DNA of 64,000 nt from Parasegetibacter sp. NRK P23 (GTDB lineage: Bacteria; Bacteroidota; Bacteroidia; Chitinophagales; Chitinophagaceae). Where the stretch lies: positions 561,889 to 625,888 of the forward strand of contig NZ_JAMDLG010000001.1 in the NCBI RefSeq assembly GCF_023721715.1, written 5' to 3'. Below the pieces are notes generated by a model. The model had not been told where the DNA came from and did no database searches. It saw nothing but the letters and a program-made list of their open reading frames with translations. Shown here one piece after another: positions 8,720 through 18,054 of the stretch (position 1 is its first letter; the number at the start of each line of letters is the position of its first letter). A program made the position numbers and the translations under genes.

Positions 8720-8736
8720 GGTTGTAAACAACTGAC

Positions 8737-10038
8737 ATGAGAAAAATAACAAGCGTTTTTTTACTGTTGCTGGCCATACAGGGAAACGCACAGGAAAAAG
8801 GTATCCGTGCAAAAATCAATGCCGAGACCGATAAGGTAGAGCAAAAAGTGATTGCCTGGAGAAGGGATATCCATGCCAACCCCGAACTCGGAAACCAGGA
8901 ATTCCGCACCGCCGAAATAATTGCGAAACACCTGGAAACGCTGGGCATAGAAGTGAAAAGAAACGTGGCTAAGACCGGTGTGGTGGGCATTTTGAAAGGT
9001 GGGTTACTCGGCCCGGTGATAGCGCTCCGCGCGGATATGGATGCACTGCCCGTAACGGAAAAAACAGGGCTTCCGTTCGCGTCGAAAGCAACGACCACGT
9101 ACAATGGACAGCAAACCGGCGTGATGCATGCCTGCGGACACGATGCCCATGTTGCCATGCTGATGGGCGCGGCCGAAGTGTTTGCCGCTCTCCGGAAAGA
9201 GCTGAAAGGAACAATAAAGTTCATCTTTCAACCCGCTGAAGAAGGCGCCCCGGTTGGCGAGGAAGGTGGCGCCGCATTGATGGTAAAAGAAGGCGTACTG
9301 GAAAATCCCCGGCCAGATGTCATCTTCGGCCTGCACATGGACGCGCAAAGTGAAGTAGGTAATATAGCCTACCGTCCGGGAGGTACCATGGCCGGCGTGA
9401 ACGACCTGAAGATTACCGTGAAAGGCAAACAGGCGCATGGTGCATATCCCTGGCAGGGAATAGACCCGGTGGTCACAGCCGCGCAGATTGTCACCAGCCT
9501 GCAAACCATTGTGAGCAGGAACCTCAACGTAACCGAAAATGCAGGGGTGGTAACCATTGGTACCATCCATGGCGGGAACCGGTTCAACATCATTCCCGAG
9601 CAGGTGGAAATGACGGGCACCCTGCGCTTCCTGAGTGAAGCGGATGAAAAAATGATTGTGCAAAGAATAAAGGACATCGCGGTGAAAACCGGGGAAGCCG
9701 CCGGCGCATCCGTTGAAGTGAAAATACCATACTCCAACAGGTACCCGGTTACTTACAATGATCCCGTGTTAATGGAGAAGATGCTTCCCTCGTTAAGGAA
9801 AACTGCCGGGGCTGAGCACATTGTGCTGGCCGTTGCACGTACAGGTGCAGAGGACTTTTCTTTTTACCAGGAGAAAGTACCGGGGCTTTTTCTGTTCCTG
9901 GGTGGTATGCCAAAGGGGAAGAATAAGCTGGAAGCTCCCTCCCACCATACACCGGAATTCTTTATCGATGAAAGCGGACTAAAGCTGGGTGTACTCGCAT
10001 TGGTAAACCTGGCTTTCGATTACGCCAACCAAAAATAA
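8737..10038 (+). CDS. Exported M20 family amidohydrolase/peptidase
   Basis: This 433-residue metallohydrolase resembles N-acyl-L-amino-acid amidohydrolases and hippurate hydrolases (M20D). The signal peptide covers about residues 1-18, ending GNAQ, which places the enzyme in the periplasm. Zinc-site motifs are HACGHDAH (about 131-138), PAEEGAP (about 166) and GLHMD (about 190), with a late His in PSHHTPEFF (about 406). The dimerisation domain lies between about 215 and 330. It would release an amino acid from an N-acyl or N-aroyl conjugate. It is probably co-transcribed with the preceding SDR gene. Confidence 0.9.
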   Translation: MRKITSVFLLLLAIQGNAQEKGIRAKINAETDKVEQKVIAWRRDIHANPELGNQEFRTAEIIAKHLETLGIEVKRNVAKTGVVGILKGGLLGPVIALRADMDALPVTEKTGLPFASKATTTYNGQQTGVMHACGHDAHVAMLMGAAEVFAALRKELKGTIKFIFQPAEEGAPVGEEGGAALMVKEGVLENPRPDVIFGLHMDAQSEVGNIAYRPGGTMAGVNDLKITVKGKQAHGAYPWQGIDPVVTAAQIVTSLQTIVSRNLNVTENAGVVTIGTIHGGNRFNIIPEQVEMTGTLRFLSEADEKMIVQRIKDIAVKTGEAAGASVEVKIPYSNRYPVTYNDPVLMEKMLPSLRKTAGAEHIVLAVARTGAEDFSFYQEKVPGLFLFLGGMPKGKNKLEAPSHHTPEFFIDESGLKLGVLALVNLAFDYANQK

Positions 10039-10056
10039 CCGGGGCCGAGCACCGCT

Positions 10057-10536
10057 TCAGGAAACACGGGCCATAGCTGCAATGGCGTTGCGCTCTGCTG
10101 TGGCCTTCAGCACCTCGTTGCGACGGAGCAGTAATTTCAGGAGATAAGGCGCCAGGATATAGCGGTCAACAAGCTTCCCGATCCATCCGCAGGGTGATTC
10201 AAAAAAGAAGATGTCCCGCATTCTTACACCTGCCAGGGTTTCTTCAAAATAATGCTGGTGCTTCATTTTTTTGAAGGGGCCACGCTCCATTTCGTCGGTG
10301 AAAAGAAAATAAGGTTGGCAGGCGGTGATGCGGACTTTCATCCGGAAAGGAATCCCCAAATGCCTGGCCCTCCAGGTAACGGTTTCTCCAGCGCCGATGT
10401 ATCCGCTTGTCCGGCCGGCAATGGCGCGTTCGCCGGTGTGGTGCATACTTTCCAGGTGCATGTCGATGCTGCGTGCGGTATCGAAGCACACTTCGATTGG
10501 GGCGTTGATGATGGTTTCCAAAAGTATTGTTTCCAT
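10057..10536 (-). CDS. SRPBCC family protein
   Basis: This 159-residue protein begins LLETIINAPIEVCFDTARSIDMHLESM and contains FEETLAGVRMRDIFFFESPCGWIG, both typical of the START/SRPBCC ligand-binding fold. It is the group often annotated as cell-division-inhibitor-like next to TIGR01777 epimerases. The fold has a hydrophobic pocket and the ligand is unknown. It lies 11 bp after the TIGR01777 gene stop and is the last gene of the DCC-TIGR01777-SRPBCC operon. Confidence 0.84.
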   Translation of the reverse strand: METILLETIINAPIEVCFDTARSIDMHLESMHHTGERAIAGRTSGYIGAGETVTWRARHLGIPFRMKVRITACQPYFLFTDEMERGPFKKMKHQHYFEETLAGVRMRDIFFFESPCGWIGKLVDRYILAPYLLKLLLRRNEVLKATAERNAIAAMARVS

Positions 10537-10547
10537 GGTTGCGTAAG

Positions 10548-11468
10548 TTATCGTTGGAGAATGGCCCTGGTTGCAGACTGCACATCAGGGTAAAGAAAAG
10601 GATAGCCGCTTTTGATGAGCCGGTTGGGGAGCACCCACCTGCTTTTGAGGATCAGTTCTGTTTCTGTTCCGATAAGGCGGGCACCGCATTCGAGTAACCA
10701 TTCAGGGGTGGGAATGCCAATGTTTATCCCTGCTTCGGTTCTTATCGTACGCATAAGTTCAGCATTGCTTACGGGTTGGGGCGCGGTGCAATTGAAAACC
10801 CCGTCGGGCGTTTTGTTTCGGAGCAGCCATTCCGTGGTACGGGCTGCATCCTGCTCGTGTATCCAGGATACCATTTGTCTGCCATTGCCCTGCTTTCCAC
10901 CCAAACCCCATTTTACCAGTCTGAGCAAACGGGGGAACACGCCATCCTCCGCCCCCAGTACGATGCCCATCCGAAGCGCGATCTTACGGGTGGTCGGCGT
11001 AGCTGTTTCAAAAAACGTGGCTTCCCATTGCTGACAAACCTCCACTGAAAAACCTGTCCCGACCTCCCCGTTCCATTCATCCTGCCCATGGTCCTCCGCA
11101 TGACGATAAATGGTGGCGGAAGTGACGTTGATCCACAAACGAGGTGGAGTTTGCAAACGCCGGATCACTTTCCCCAGCAATTTTGTGGGCGTTATACGCG
11201 AAGCTATGATCGCATGCCGGTTCTTTGTGGTGTACCGGCAGTTCACGTTCTTTCCGCAAAGGTTGATGAGCAGATCAGCGCCTTCAAGTTGGTGTCCCCA
11301 GGCGCCTTCCTCCCTGCCATCCCAAACTTCGGTAGTGATATTATCTTTCGCTGGCGCGGCTTTCCTGGACAACAGCAACACTTTTTCCGAAAGCGGCGCA
11401 TAATACCTGCTAAAGACGGTGCCCAGGTAGCCGTTGCCCCCGGCGATCACAATTTTATTGTATTTCAT
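10548..11468 (-). CDS. TIGR01777 family NAD-dependent epimerase (YfcH-like)
   Basis: This 306-residue extended-SDR-type protein has an N-terminal NAD loop (VIAGGNGYLGTVF, about 7-19), followed by DLLINLCGKNVNCRYT and RWINVTSATIYRH-type strands. The C-terminus (LILKSRWVLPNRLIKSGYPF) is the DUF1731 tail found in TIGR01777/YfcH proteins. The substrate is not known for the family. Its ATG overlaps the stop of the upstream DCC gene by 4 bp (ATGA), which shows translational coupling. The SRPBCC gene follows after 11 bp. Confidence 0.88.
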   Translation of the reverse strand: MKYNKIVIAGGNGYLGTVFSRYYAPLSEKVLLLSRKAAPAKDNITTEVWDGREEGAWGHQLEGADLLINLCGKNVNCRYTTKNRHAIIASRITPTKLLGKVIRRLQTPPRLWINVTSATIYRHAEDHGQDEWNGEVGTGFSVEVCQQWEATFFETATPTTRKIALRMGIVLGAEDGVFPRLLRLVKWGLGGKQGNGRQMVSWIHEQDAARTTEWLLRNKTPDGVFNCTAPQPVSNAELMRTIRTEAGINIGIPTPEWLLECGARLIGTETELILKSRWVLPNRLIKSGYPFLYPDVQSATRAILQR

Positions 11469-12289
11469 AAAACTCCATTAAAGATCATCCACAACAGCCC
11501 GATCCTGAAAACAATCCAGGTAAAAGAAGGTATCCATCCCAATTGCAGCAGCCTGCACCTGCGGATGTGTTCAAGCAACATAAGTCCTGCCACGCCAATA
11601 AATACGATTCCATACGTTGCAGCTCCGGCGTCAAACAACAAAAGGACCGGGCGTGCCAATAACAGTAACAATCCGCCTGCAAGAGAAACGGTCATCATAT
11701 TGCCCAGGTAGTCCCATAGTTTTTTTCTTTGCACCAACAACAACACAACAGCCTGGAAGATAATTTGGGCACCGCAAATAAGATATTCCCGGAACCAGGG
11801 GCCAGCAGGCAATAGTTCGTCCATATAAGGCGTATAAGCGGAAAGGATTGCCGCGGTGGTCAGCCAGGTAAATAACAGGTAAAGCAACCTGTAATGCAGG
11901 CGGAAAGAGGGCTGCCAGGCATAAGTTCCTTCCCCGTTTGCGGGCACGATAACCCTGCGGTTGTAAGAAACGAAAGCATAGGCTTTCCGCAGGCACCAAC
12001 GTAAAAGTCCAAAGTTGAAAACCGGGCGCAACAAAGGGAAATTGTGCGCCAGCACCGTGCACAAACTATCCACGCCATAAGTAACGGTCCCGGTTTCCAG
12101 GTTCACCAGCGCAATTTCATTTACCGCCCGCTGCTTGTCGACCAGCGGACAGGCGCCTTCGGGTAAACGCTGGTAAGCTTCACGCCCATTCGCATCCATC
12201 ATGCCGGAGCTTACAAAAGCATTGGTATACAACTGGCACATGGGACATTCTGCATCGTAGAGGATCAGGTGATTGCGGAGCGTTCTCAT
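11465..12289 (-). CDS. DCC (DUF393) thiol-disulphide protein with membrane segments
   Basis: Starting at the ATG at 12289 gives about 274 residues, beginning RNHLILYDAECPMCQLY with CxxC at residues 15 and 18. This is the DxxCxxC signature of the DCC/DUF393 family, a thioredoxin-like redox fold. An upstream ATG at 12364 adds 25 unconserved residues and is less likely. The second half (about 125-274) contains several hydrophobic helices (LLYLLFTWLTTAAIL, IIFQAVVLLLV, LLLLLARPVLLLF, GIVFIGVAGLMLL), so the protein is membrane-anchored. It is the first gene of a three-gene operon and overlaps the next by 4 bp. Confidence 0.83.
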   Translation of the reverse strand: MRTLRNHLILYDAECPMCQLYTNAFVSSGMMDANGREAYQRLPEGACPLVDKQRAVNEIALVNLETGTVTYGVDSLCTVLAHNFPLLRPVFNFGLLRWCLRKAYAFVSYNRRVIVPANGEGTYAWQPSFRLHYRLLYLLFTWLTTAAILSAYTPYMDELLPAGPWFREYLICGAQIIFQAVVLLLVQRKKLWDYLGNMMTVSLAGGLLLLLARPVLLLFDAGAATYGIVFIGVAGLMLLEHIRRCRLLQLGWIPSFTWIVFRIGLLWMIFNGVL

Positions 12290-12437
12290 CGTATAACGGT
12301 TTGATGTTTGCAGTGAAAGAACATATCGAACGGCACCCTTCATTTTCTTTGCTTCACCCATCAAAGATAATCAACATTTTCAAACTTTCAATATTTTCTG
12401 AAAATTAGAAATCAAATAAGATATGTATTTTAGCGGC

Positions 12438-13229
12438 ATGAAAACGATATCCAGACTCTTAATAATTTGTATATGCCTTCTCCCTTCCATTACCGCTTCC
12501 GCCTGGGGTATGTTGGGGCATCGTGTGACCGGGGAAATCGCCGAAACCTATCTTTCCGGAAAAGCCCGCAAGCAGATAAAGGCAATACTGGGGAATGAAA
12601 GCCTGGCCATGGCCAGCAACTGGGGTGATTTTATTAAATCCGATCCCGCATACAAATACCTGGATTCCTGGCATTACATTAATTTCAGCAAAGGGTTGAA
12701 CTACGAGCAGATGGTGAATGCCGCGGAAAGCGACACTACCCCTAACGCTTATAATAAATTGAAGTTCTTAATCAGTGAACTGAAAAAGAAGGAACTTCCA
12801 TCAGATACAAAAAGGATGTACCTGCGCCTTCTCATTCATATTACCGGAGATATCCATCAGCCCATGCATGTGAGCCGCGCTGAAGACCTGGGCGGGAACA
12901 GGATCAGGCTGATGTGGTTCAACCAGCCTTCTAACCTGCACCGGGTTTGGGACGATCATTTGCCGGAATACCAGAACCTGAGTTATACAGAATACACCCG
13001 TGCCATCAATTTCACGAATAAGGATACACGTAAAAAATGGCAGGCGCAGCCCATTACCGAATGGCTCTATGAATCCTACAGCATCAGCGCTGAACTCTAT
13101 GAGGAAATCAAAAGCCCGGAGCAGAACCTCAGCTATAATTACAACTTCAAACATGTTGAAACACTCAACAATCGCCTGTTGAAAGGTGGTGTAAGGTTGG
13201 CGGGCTTGCTGAATGAAATTTTCGGATAG
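12438..13229 (+). CDS. Secreted S1/P1-type nuclease
   Basis: The second ATG gives 263 residues and a standard signal peptide (MKTISRLLIICICLLPSITASA). Cleavage before WGMLGHRVTGEIAE makes Trp the mature N-terminal zinc ligand, as in P1 nuclease. The other expected ligands are visible: His in GHR, Asp in NWGDFIKSD, His in DSWHYINF, the HITGDIHQPMHVS cluster and NLHRVWDDHLPE. This trinuclear-zinc fold cleaves single-stranded RNA or DNA outside the cytoplasm and often removes 3' phosphate from nucleotides. The gene converges on the DUF1543 gene with 3 bp between stops. Confidence 0.92.
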   Translation: MKTISRLLIICICLLPSITASAWGMLGHRVTGEIAETYLSGKARKQIKAILGNESLAMASNWGDFIKSDPAYKYLDSWHYINFSKGLNYEQMVNAAESDTTPNAYNKLKFLISELKKKELPSDTKRMYLRLLIHITGDIHQPMHVSRAEDLGGNRIRLMWFNQPSNLHRVWDDHLPEYQNLSYTEYTRAINFTNKDTRKKWQAQPITEWLYESYSISAELYEEIKSPEQNLSYNYNFKHVETLNNRLLKGGVRLAGLLNEIFG

Positions 13230-13232
13230 CAG

Positions 13233-13805
13233 TTATCCTTTCAGTAGTTTATCCAGTTTCAGGTAGCCGATGTGCAATTCATCCTGAGGATGATTTGAGG
13301 GTGCTGGCTGTAAGCGAAGTTGGTACTTTTCCCTCATGGAACCGGGAAGAATATCTTCTATCTGGTACACATCATCCACATCAATCCCGTACTTATCGTC
13401 GATATGGGCGGTTGCGCCACTAAAACCGGTATGTTGATAGAAGGCGGTCGACTTTCCCTGCTGAACGGCTTTTCCCGCATCCGGCGCCACTACCAGCATT
13501 TTGTAATGGTACTCTTCCATGTCGCCGGGTTTGTACCCGCCCAGGTTCAGGAAAAATACACGTTCCTGCAGGGTGTATTCCGGTAAATCTTTTCTTTCCA
13601 TTACCTCAATGGTGAAACCGTCCACCAACGTCACTTCCCGCCAGGAATCAATATGGATACGCCCTTTAGCTTCGGGCCAGGCTTCCTTCATGGCAGGAAC
13701 CAGGTCTTTTAACGCCGGCGCTATCCCGAAAAAAACATCGTGTTGCTCGGTGCGCCTCCCTTCGGGAGTCGCGCCCATGATGACCATGAATAATTTTTGA
13801 TTCAT
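13233..13805 (-). CDS. DUF1543 domain protein
   Basis: This is a 190-residue cytoplasmic protein. The opening LFMVIMGATPEGRRTEQHDVFFGIA and the later FFLNLGGYKPGDMEEYHYKMLVVA and GFSGATAHIDDKYGIDVDDVYQIEDIL match the DUF1543 family, in which a motif of this kind occurs twice. The function is not known. There is no signal peptide or membrane segment. It stands alone on the minus strand, converging on the nuclease gene. Confidence 0.85.
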   Translation of the reverse strand: MNQKLFMVIMGATPEGRRTEQHDVFFGIAPALKDLVPAMKEAWPEAKGRIHIDSWREVTLVDGFTIEVMERKDLPEYTLQERVFFLNLGGYKPGDMEEYHYKMLVVAPDAGKAVQQGKSTAFYQHTGFSGATAHIDDKYGIDVDDVYQIEDILPGSMREKYQLRLQPAPSNHPQDELHIGYLKLDKLLKG

Positions 13806-13913
13806 TTCCGAAAACCTTTGTTGCGAAGATATTCCTTTGGCGAATTAATTTTTGTCCAAGAATATCTTCATTTTCCGTAAAACTTTGTTCCGCGTCAATG
13901 GTCCTCTGTAAAT

Positions 13914-13944
13914 AAAAAAAGGCGTATTGAAATACGCCCTTTTT
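13914..13944. terminator. Bidirectional terminator hairpin
   Basis: GGCGTATT (13921-13928) and AATACGCC (13931-13938) form a perfect 8-bp stem. Seven A residues precede it and a C followed by a T-run follows, so it can stop transcription from either side. On the minus strand it ends the gene with stop at 13971. Confidence 0.85.
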
Positions 13945-13970
13945 ATAATCAACCTGAACCAACGACCACA

Positions 13971-14825
13971 TTATTTAATGCTGTTCTGCCATTCGGTTAC
14001 ATAAGTCCGGGCAGCGGTGACAGCTTCTTTGCCAGCACGGAAACATTTCTTCCATTCGTCAGGCTTCTTTTCGTATTCTGCTTTTACGAAGTATTTCTTT
14101 CCGCCGGGGCCATCTTTCAGTTCGGCGGCAAAATCAACGGTGCCGGACAACTGAAGGAACTGCTGCAGTTTTCTTTTTACATATTGACCGGGCGCTTTGG
14201 GATAGTCTTTTTCAAACTGAACGAGGTTGTCCTGGTATTGCTTTTTGGAATGGGTATAAGTCATTTCCATCATCTCCTTCATGTTCTGGTAATCGGGATG
14301 TTTGGGATCACTGTACATGCGTATTTGCTCATTAAACATGGTAAGGGCTTCTTCGAGCGATTGCTTTGTTTCTCCTGAAGTGCCGGGCAGGCTCTTTTCA
14401 ATATTTGCCTTTCCCTGCTTCGCGCCATCTACCATTTTCTGCATTTCTTCGGCAGCGGTGGAAGGGGCTTTGGGCGCATGCTCCTGCCTGAAACTTTCGT
14501 AACGGGCAGCGAATTCAGGCGATTCCGTGTATTGCTTTGCGAATGCAAGTAGTTCCTTCGCCGCAGAAGCCTGCTGGGCAGGTTCATACTTCCGCAGGAC
14601 TTTTAACTTCCCTGCATAAGGAAGGTAACGGGTACTTATGGATGTCCATACATGTTCCTGTGCCTGTTTCGGTGTAATGCCCAGTTCATCGAGGAGGTTT
14701 TGCACCGCCATATCACGGTGTTTTTCTTTCACAAAGGAGGAAAGCAGCACCGCAGCGATCATGGCGCATAAAGTGAGCGCTAGTTTTACCCTGCCGTTCA
14801 GCAGTGGCGTTCTTTTGTTATTCAT
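13971..14825 (-). CDS. Exported or membrane-anchored helical protein, function unknown
   Basis: I use the ATG at 14825 (284 residues), which places a signal or anchor (VKLALTLCAMIAAVLLSSF) near the N-terminus. A GTG at 14930 would add 35 residues that look non-coding. The mature protein is rich in Lys, Glu, Gln and Ala and is predicted by eye to be mostly helical (for example TAAEEMQKMVDGAKQGKANI). The stretch YTHSKKQYQDNLVQFEKDYP is followed by a short globular end. I recognise no family. It is divergent from the sensor kinase gene and has its own terminator. Confidence 0.7.
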   Translation of the reverse strand: MNNKRTPLLNGRVKLALTLCAMIAAVLLSSFVKEKHRDMAVQNLLDELGITPKQAQEHVWTSISTRYLPYAGKLKVLRKYEPAQQASAAKELLAFAKQYTESPEFAARYESFRQEHAPKAPSTAAEEMQKMVDGAKQGKANIEKSLPGTSGETKQSLEEALTMFNEQIRMYSDPKHPDYQNMKEMMEMTYTHSKKQYQDNLVQFEKDYPKAPGQYVKRKLQQFLQLSGTVDFAAELKDGPGGKKYFVKAEYEKKPDEWKKCFRAGKEAVTAARTYVTEWQNSIK

Positions 14826-14976
14826 GTTTGCTATTTTAGAACACAAAGTTCCGGGAAGCGGGTTTGCGCGGCAACCACATAAGCAGGTGAAAAAAGCCTG
14901 CCGCACATGCCATTCCGCTTCCTCCACCACATAAAGATGTTATTTTGAAAATCAGCGTTCCTGAACCGGGAAGCAG

Positions 14977-17900
14977 TTGTATTTTTATCCTGTTCAAAAC
15001 CAGCCTAAACTGAGAAAATTCATTACAATACTGCTGTTGCTCCTGGCAACCGGCGTACATGCGCAAAAGGAAGTGTACATCTATACCCGGCTGCACAAGA
15101 ACGACGGGCTGGCTTCCAACCATGTTTACGCTGTTTTACAGGACAGTCATGGGTTCATGTGGTTCGGCACTTCCAACGGACTCCAACGCTACGACGGGCA
15201 ACAGTTTCAGACCTTCAGACATATTCCCGGCCGCACCGGTCAGCTCCCCGATAACAAAATTCTCCGGCTGATGGAAGACGACAGCTCCAGAATATGGGCC
15301 GCCTCCTCTTCCGGTGTCACCCTTTTCCATATTGCCGGCAGGTACCTGAAACAGGTGCCCGTGATGCGCGGCAACCTCAGCCATACCATGGAAATTCTGG
15401 ATATTTTCCGTGACCGCGAAGGCAATACCTGGCTCACCACACGCAAACAAGGCGCATTTATTTACAATCCCAAAACCGGGCATTTCGACCCGGCGCTTAC
15501 CTGTTTGCCTCAACTGGCGCACACCAGGATCATGGATGTGGTGCAGGATCCGCTTCTCCCCTATCTCTGGCTGGCCACGGATGATGGCATACGCCTTTAT
15601 GACCAGGAAAAAAACAAGTGTCTAACCCGTGAAAATACTGTCGCTCTTTTCCCCTTTCTTTCCGCACCAGAATTCAGGAAGCCCATTCTGAATATGATGA
15701 TCGACCGGCAACACCGGGTCTGGATCACCACCTGGGACGCGGCCACCGTATCTATGCCCACATTTGTATCAGATGACCGGCAACACCAGCGCTTTCACAA
15801 AGCAGCCGCCGCAGGGGAACAAGCCATGTTATTTGAAGACAGCCGGAAAAGAGTCTGGTCGGTAGGGGAATTCTTCACGTCCTACCAACAGGGTTCCGGT
15901 ACATTCGAGACCATTCATACCGATGAACGCTACCAATACGGTATTGACTTCGACCGCATCTATCACATCAGTGAAGACAAACAACATAACCTTTGGCTGG
16001 GTACCAGCAACGGTATTTTCCTTTTTAACCCCGACCCTAAAAAAGCGGGAACGGTATTGCTGCGCGCGGGGATGGACAAAAAAACTTCGGCGCTCAACAT
16101 CACCGGCTTCTGCGAAATACCAGGCGGCGATGTGATCGTAAGTACCTGGGGGTCTGGATTATACTACTTCGACCCTCAGTTCAGGCTGAAGAAGGAGTTC
16201 AGCACCGGAGACGTGAACGGAGACCTTTGCTGGAGTCTTGCCTACGACAGCGCACAAAACATCTGGGTCGGCTGCCAGCTCGGTTACCTGATGCGCTTCG
16301 ATAAAAATGGCACCCTCGTAGAGAAAGGGCAGCATCCCGTTTTCGACAACCGCACCATCCGCTGCATCACCGTTGCGCGGAACGGAGAAGTATGGCTGGG
16401 CACCCAACACGGACTGATCGTAAAATATGATCCCGCCACCAACAGCTATACCCGTTTTACTGATCAACGCTATCCTTCCGGCGAACAATTCGGCAACATC
16501 AACAAACTCGTGGAAGATCCCAGGGGAAGAATCTGGGCCACCACTTCTACCTATGGTATCATTGAGATCGATAGGCAAACAGGTGCGGTAAAACAACGTT
16601 TCTCCCAGGAAAATAAAACCAACAAAACGCTGAGTTACGGGTACGGAGACCTGTTGTGGCTGTCCGATACCTTATTCGCCGCCGCTTCAGACTATGGCAT
16701 AGAACTGATCAACCCAGATAACGGCAGGATGAAACAATTCACACTGGCCAACGGATTGCCCGACAACATGATCGTGAACATCCTGAAAGAGAACGAAGCA
16801 TACCTTTGTTTCAGCACCAACCACGAAGTGGGCAGGTTACACATTCCTTCCGGGAAAACCGTGGTATACGGCGCCAGGGACGGCATACTGGATGACAACT
16901 ATGAAAGCATCGCCAACATCCGTTTGCGCAGCGGGAAATTACTGATCGGCGGCAACAGAACCATCGCATTCATACAACCGGATAAAAAGTTGGAGGTGGC
17001 GCCGCTTCCAAATGTGACCATTACCGGGTTCAAATTGTTCAGCATCCAACAACCACTGGATTCTATCCTCAGCAATACCCCCATCCGCCTTTCGCACCGT
17101 GAAAATTATTTTACGGTGGAATTCGCTTCGCTCAGTTACGCGGATAAAGATAAAATCGTTTATTACTACCAGTTAGAAGGTGTTGATAAAGACTGGGTGC
17201 GCGCCGGAAACATCCGCTTCGCCACCTATACCAACCTCGATGGCGGGAACTACACTTTCCGCGTGAAAGCGGAAAAAGCCGATGGCAGCGCGGTTACGCC
17301 GGAAACAACATTGAAGATACATATCTCCAGTCCGTACTGGCGCTCCTGGTGGTTCTACCTGCTCGCGGCCGTATTACTCGCCGGCGTTGTGTACCTCGTG
17401 CAACGCATCAGGATACAGCGTTTGCTGGATATGGAAAGCGTGCGTAAACGGATTGCCCGCGACCTGCACGATGATATGGGTTCCACCCTCAGCACCATCA
17501 ATATTCTTTCTGAAATGGCCCGGATGAAAATACATACCGACCAGGAACGTGCGCTGGAATTCATCCACAGCATCAGCGACAACTCCTCGCGTATGATGGA
17601 ATCCATGGACGATATCGTGTGGTCCATCAACCCCGTGAACGATTCCATGCAGAACATCCTCGCGCGGATGCGCGAATTCGCGACCACGGTACTGGAGCCT
17701 AAAGATATGCTGTGCGAATTCATCATCGACGACCAGGTACAGCACATCAAACTCGACCTGGAATCGAGACATGACTTCTTCATGATCTTTAAAGAATCCG
17801 TGAACAACATTGCCAAATACGCCGGTGCCACGCAGGTAAGAACAGAATTCACGCTCAAAAGAAGCATATTGTACCTTCGCATAGAAGACAATGGCAGCGG

Positions 17901-18039
17901 CTTCGATACCACACGGGCTGAATATGGCAACGGCATCGCCAACATGCACAAACGGGCGCAGGAACTGAAGGGAAAACTCCGTTTAGACAGTGTACCCGGG
18001 AAAGGAACAACCATCACACTCGAATTCAATATATCATAA
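14977..18039 (+). CDS. Propeller sensor histidine kinase (Reg_prop, Y_Y_Y, HisKA_3)
   Basis: This 1020-residue membrane sensor has a signal peptide (LRKFITILLLLLATGVHAQ), then two-component-regulator beta-propeller repeats (about 35-690, first repeat LQDSHGFMWFGTSNGLQRYDG). A Y_Y_Y domain (about 695-785) and one transmembrane helix (about 792-811) follow. The kinase has a HisKA_3 box (RDLHDDMGST, His831) and an HATPase domain with NIAKYAG and DNGSGFD. Unlike hybrid PUL regulators it has no receiver or AraC domain; its partner is the NarL-type regulator 15 bp downstream. No ATG or GTG precedes the propeller in frame. A stop at 14962 limits the start to TTG at 14977 or a rarer codon such as CTG at 15010. 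Confidence 0.9.
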   Translation: MYFYPVQNQPKLRKFITILLLLLATGVHAQKEVYIYTRLHKNDGLASNHVYAVLQDSHGFMWFGTSNGLQRYDGQQFQTFRHIPGRTGQLPDNKILRLMEDDSSRIWAASSSGVTLFHIAGRYLKQVPVMRGNLSHTMEILDIFRDREGNTWLTTRKQGAFIYNPKTGHFDPALTCLPQLAHTRIMDVVQDPLLPYLWLATDDGIRLYDQEKNKCLTRENTVALFPFLSAPEFRKPILNMMIDRQHRVWITTWDAATVSMPTFVSDDRQHQRFHKAAAAGEQAMLFEDSRKRVWSVGEFFTSYQQGSGTFETIHTDERYQYGIDFDRIYHISEDKQHNLWLGTSNGIFLFNPDPKKAGTVLLRAGMDKKTSALNITGFCEIPGGDVIVSTWGSGLYYFDPQFRLKKEFSTGDVNGDLCWSLAYDSAQNIWVGCQLGYLMRFDKNGTLVEKGQHPVFDNRTIRCITVARNGEVWLGTQHGLIVKYDPATNSYTRFTDQRYPSGEQFGNINKLVEDPRGRIWATTSTYGIIEIDRQTGAVKQRFSQENKTNKTLSYGYGDLLWLSDTLFAAASDYGIELINPDNGRMKQFTLANGLPDNMIVNILKENEAYLCFSTNHEVGRLHIPSGKTVVYGARDGILDDNYESIANIRLRSGKLLIGGNRTIAFIQPDKKLEVAPLPNVTITGFKLFSIQQPLDSILSNTPIRLSHRENYFTVEFASLSYADKDKIVYYYQLEGVDKDWVRAGNIRFATYTNLDGGNYTFRVKAEKADGSAVTPETTLKIHISSPYWRSWWFYLLAAVLLAGVVYLVQRIRIQRLLDMESVRKRIARDLHDDMGSTLSTINILSEMARMKIHTDQERALEFIHSISDNSSRMMESMDDIVWSINPVNDSMQNILARMREFATTVLEPKDMLCEFIIDDQVQHIKLDLESRHDFFMIFKESVNNIAKYAGATQVRTEFTLKRSILYLRIEDNGSGFDTTRAEYGNGIANMHKRAQELKGKLRLDSVPGKGTTITLEFNIS

Positions 18040-18054
18040 AATAAAAATGTGCGT

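Noticed and set aside
9004..9663. A 219-codon minus-strand frame
   Set aside because: It is antisense to the well-supported M20 hydrolase gene, with composition typical of a shadow frame.
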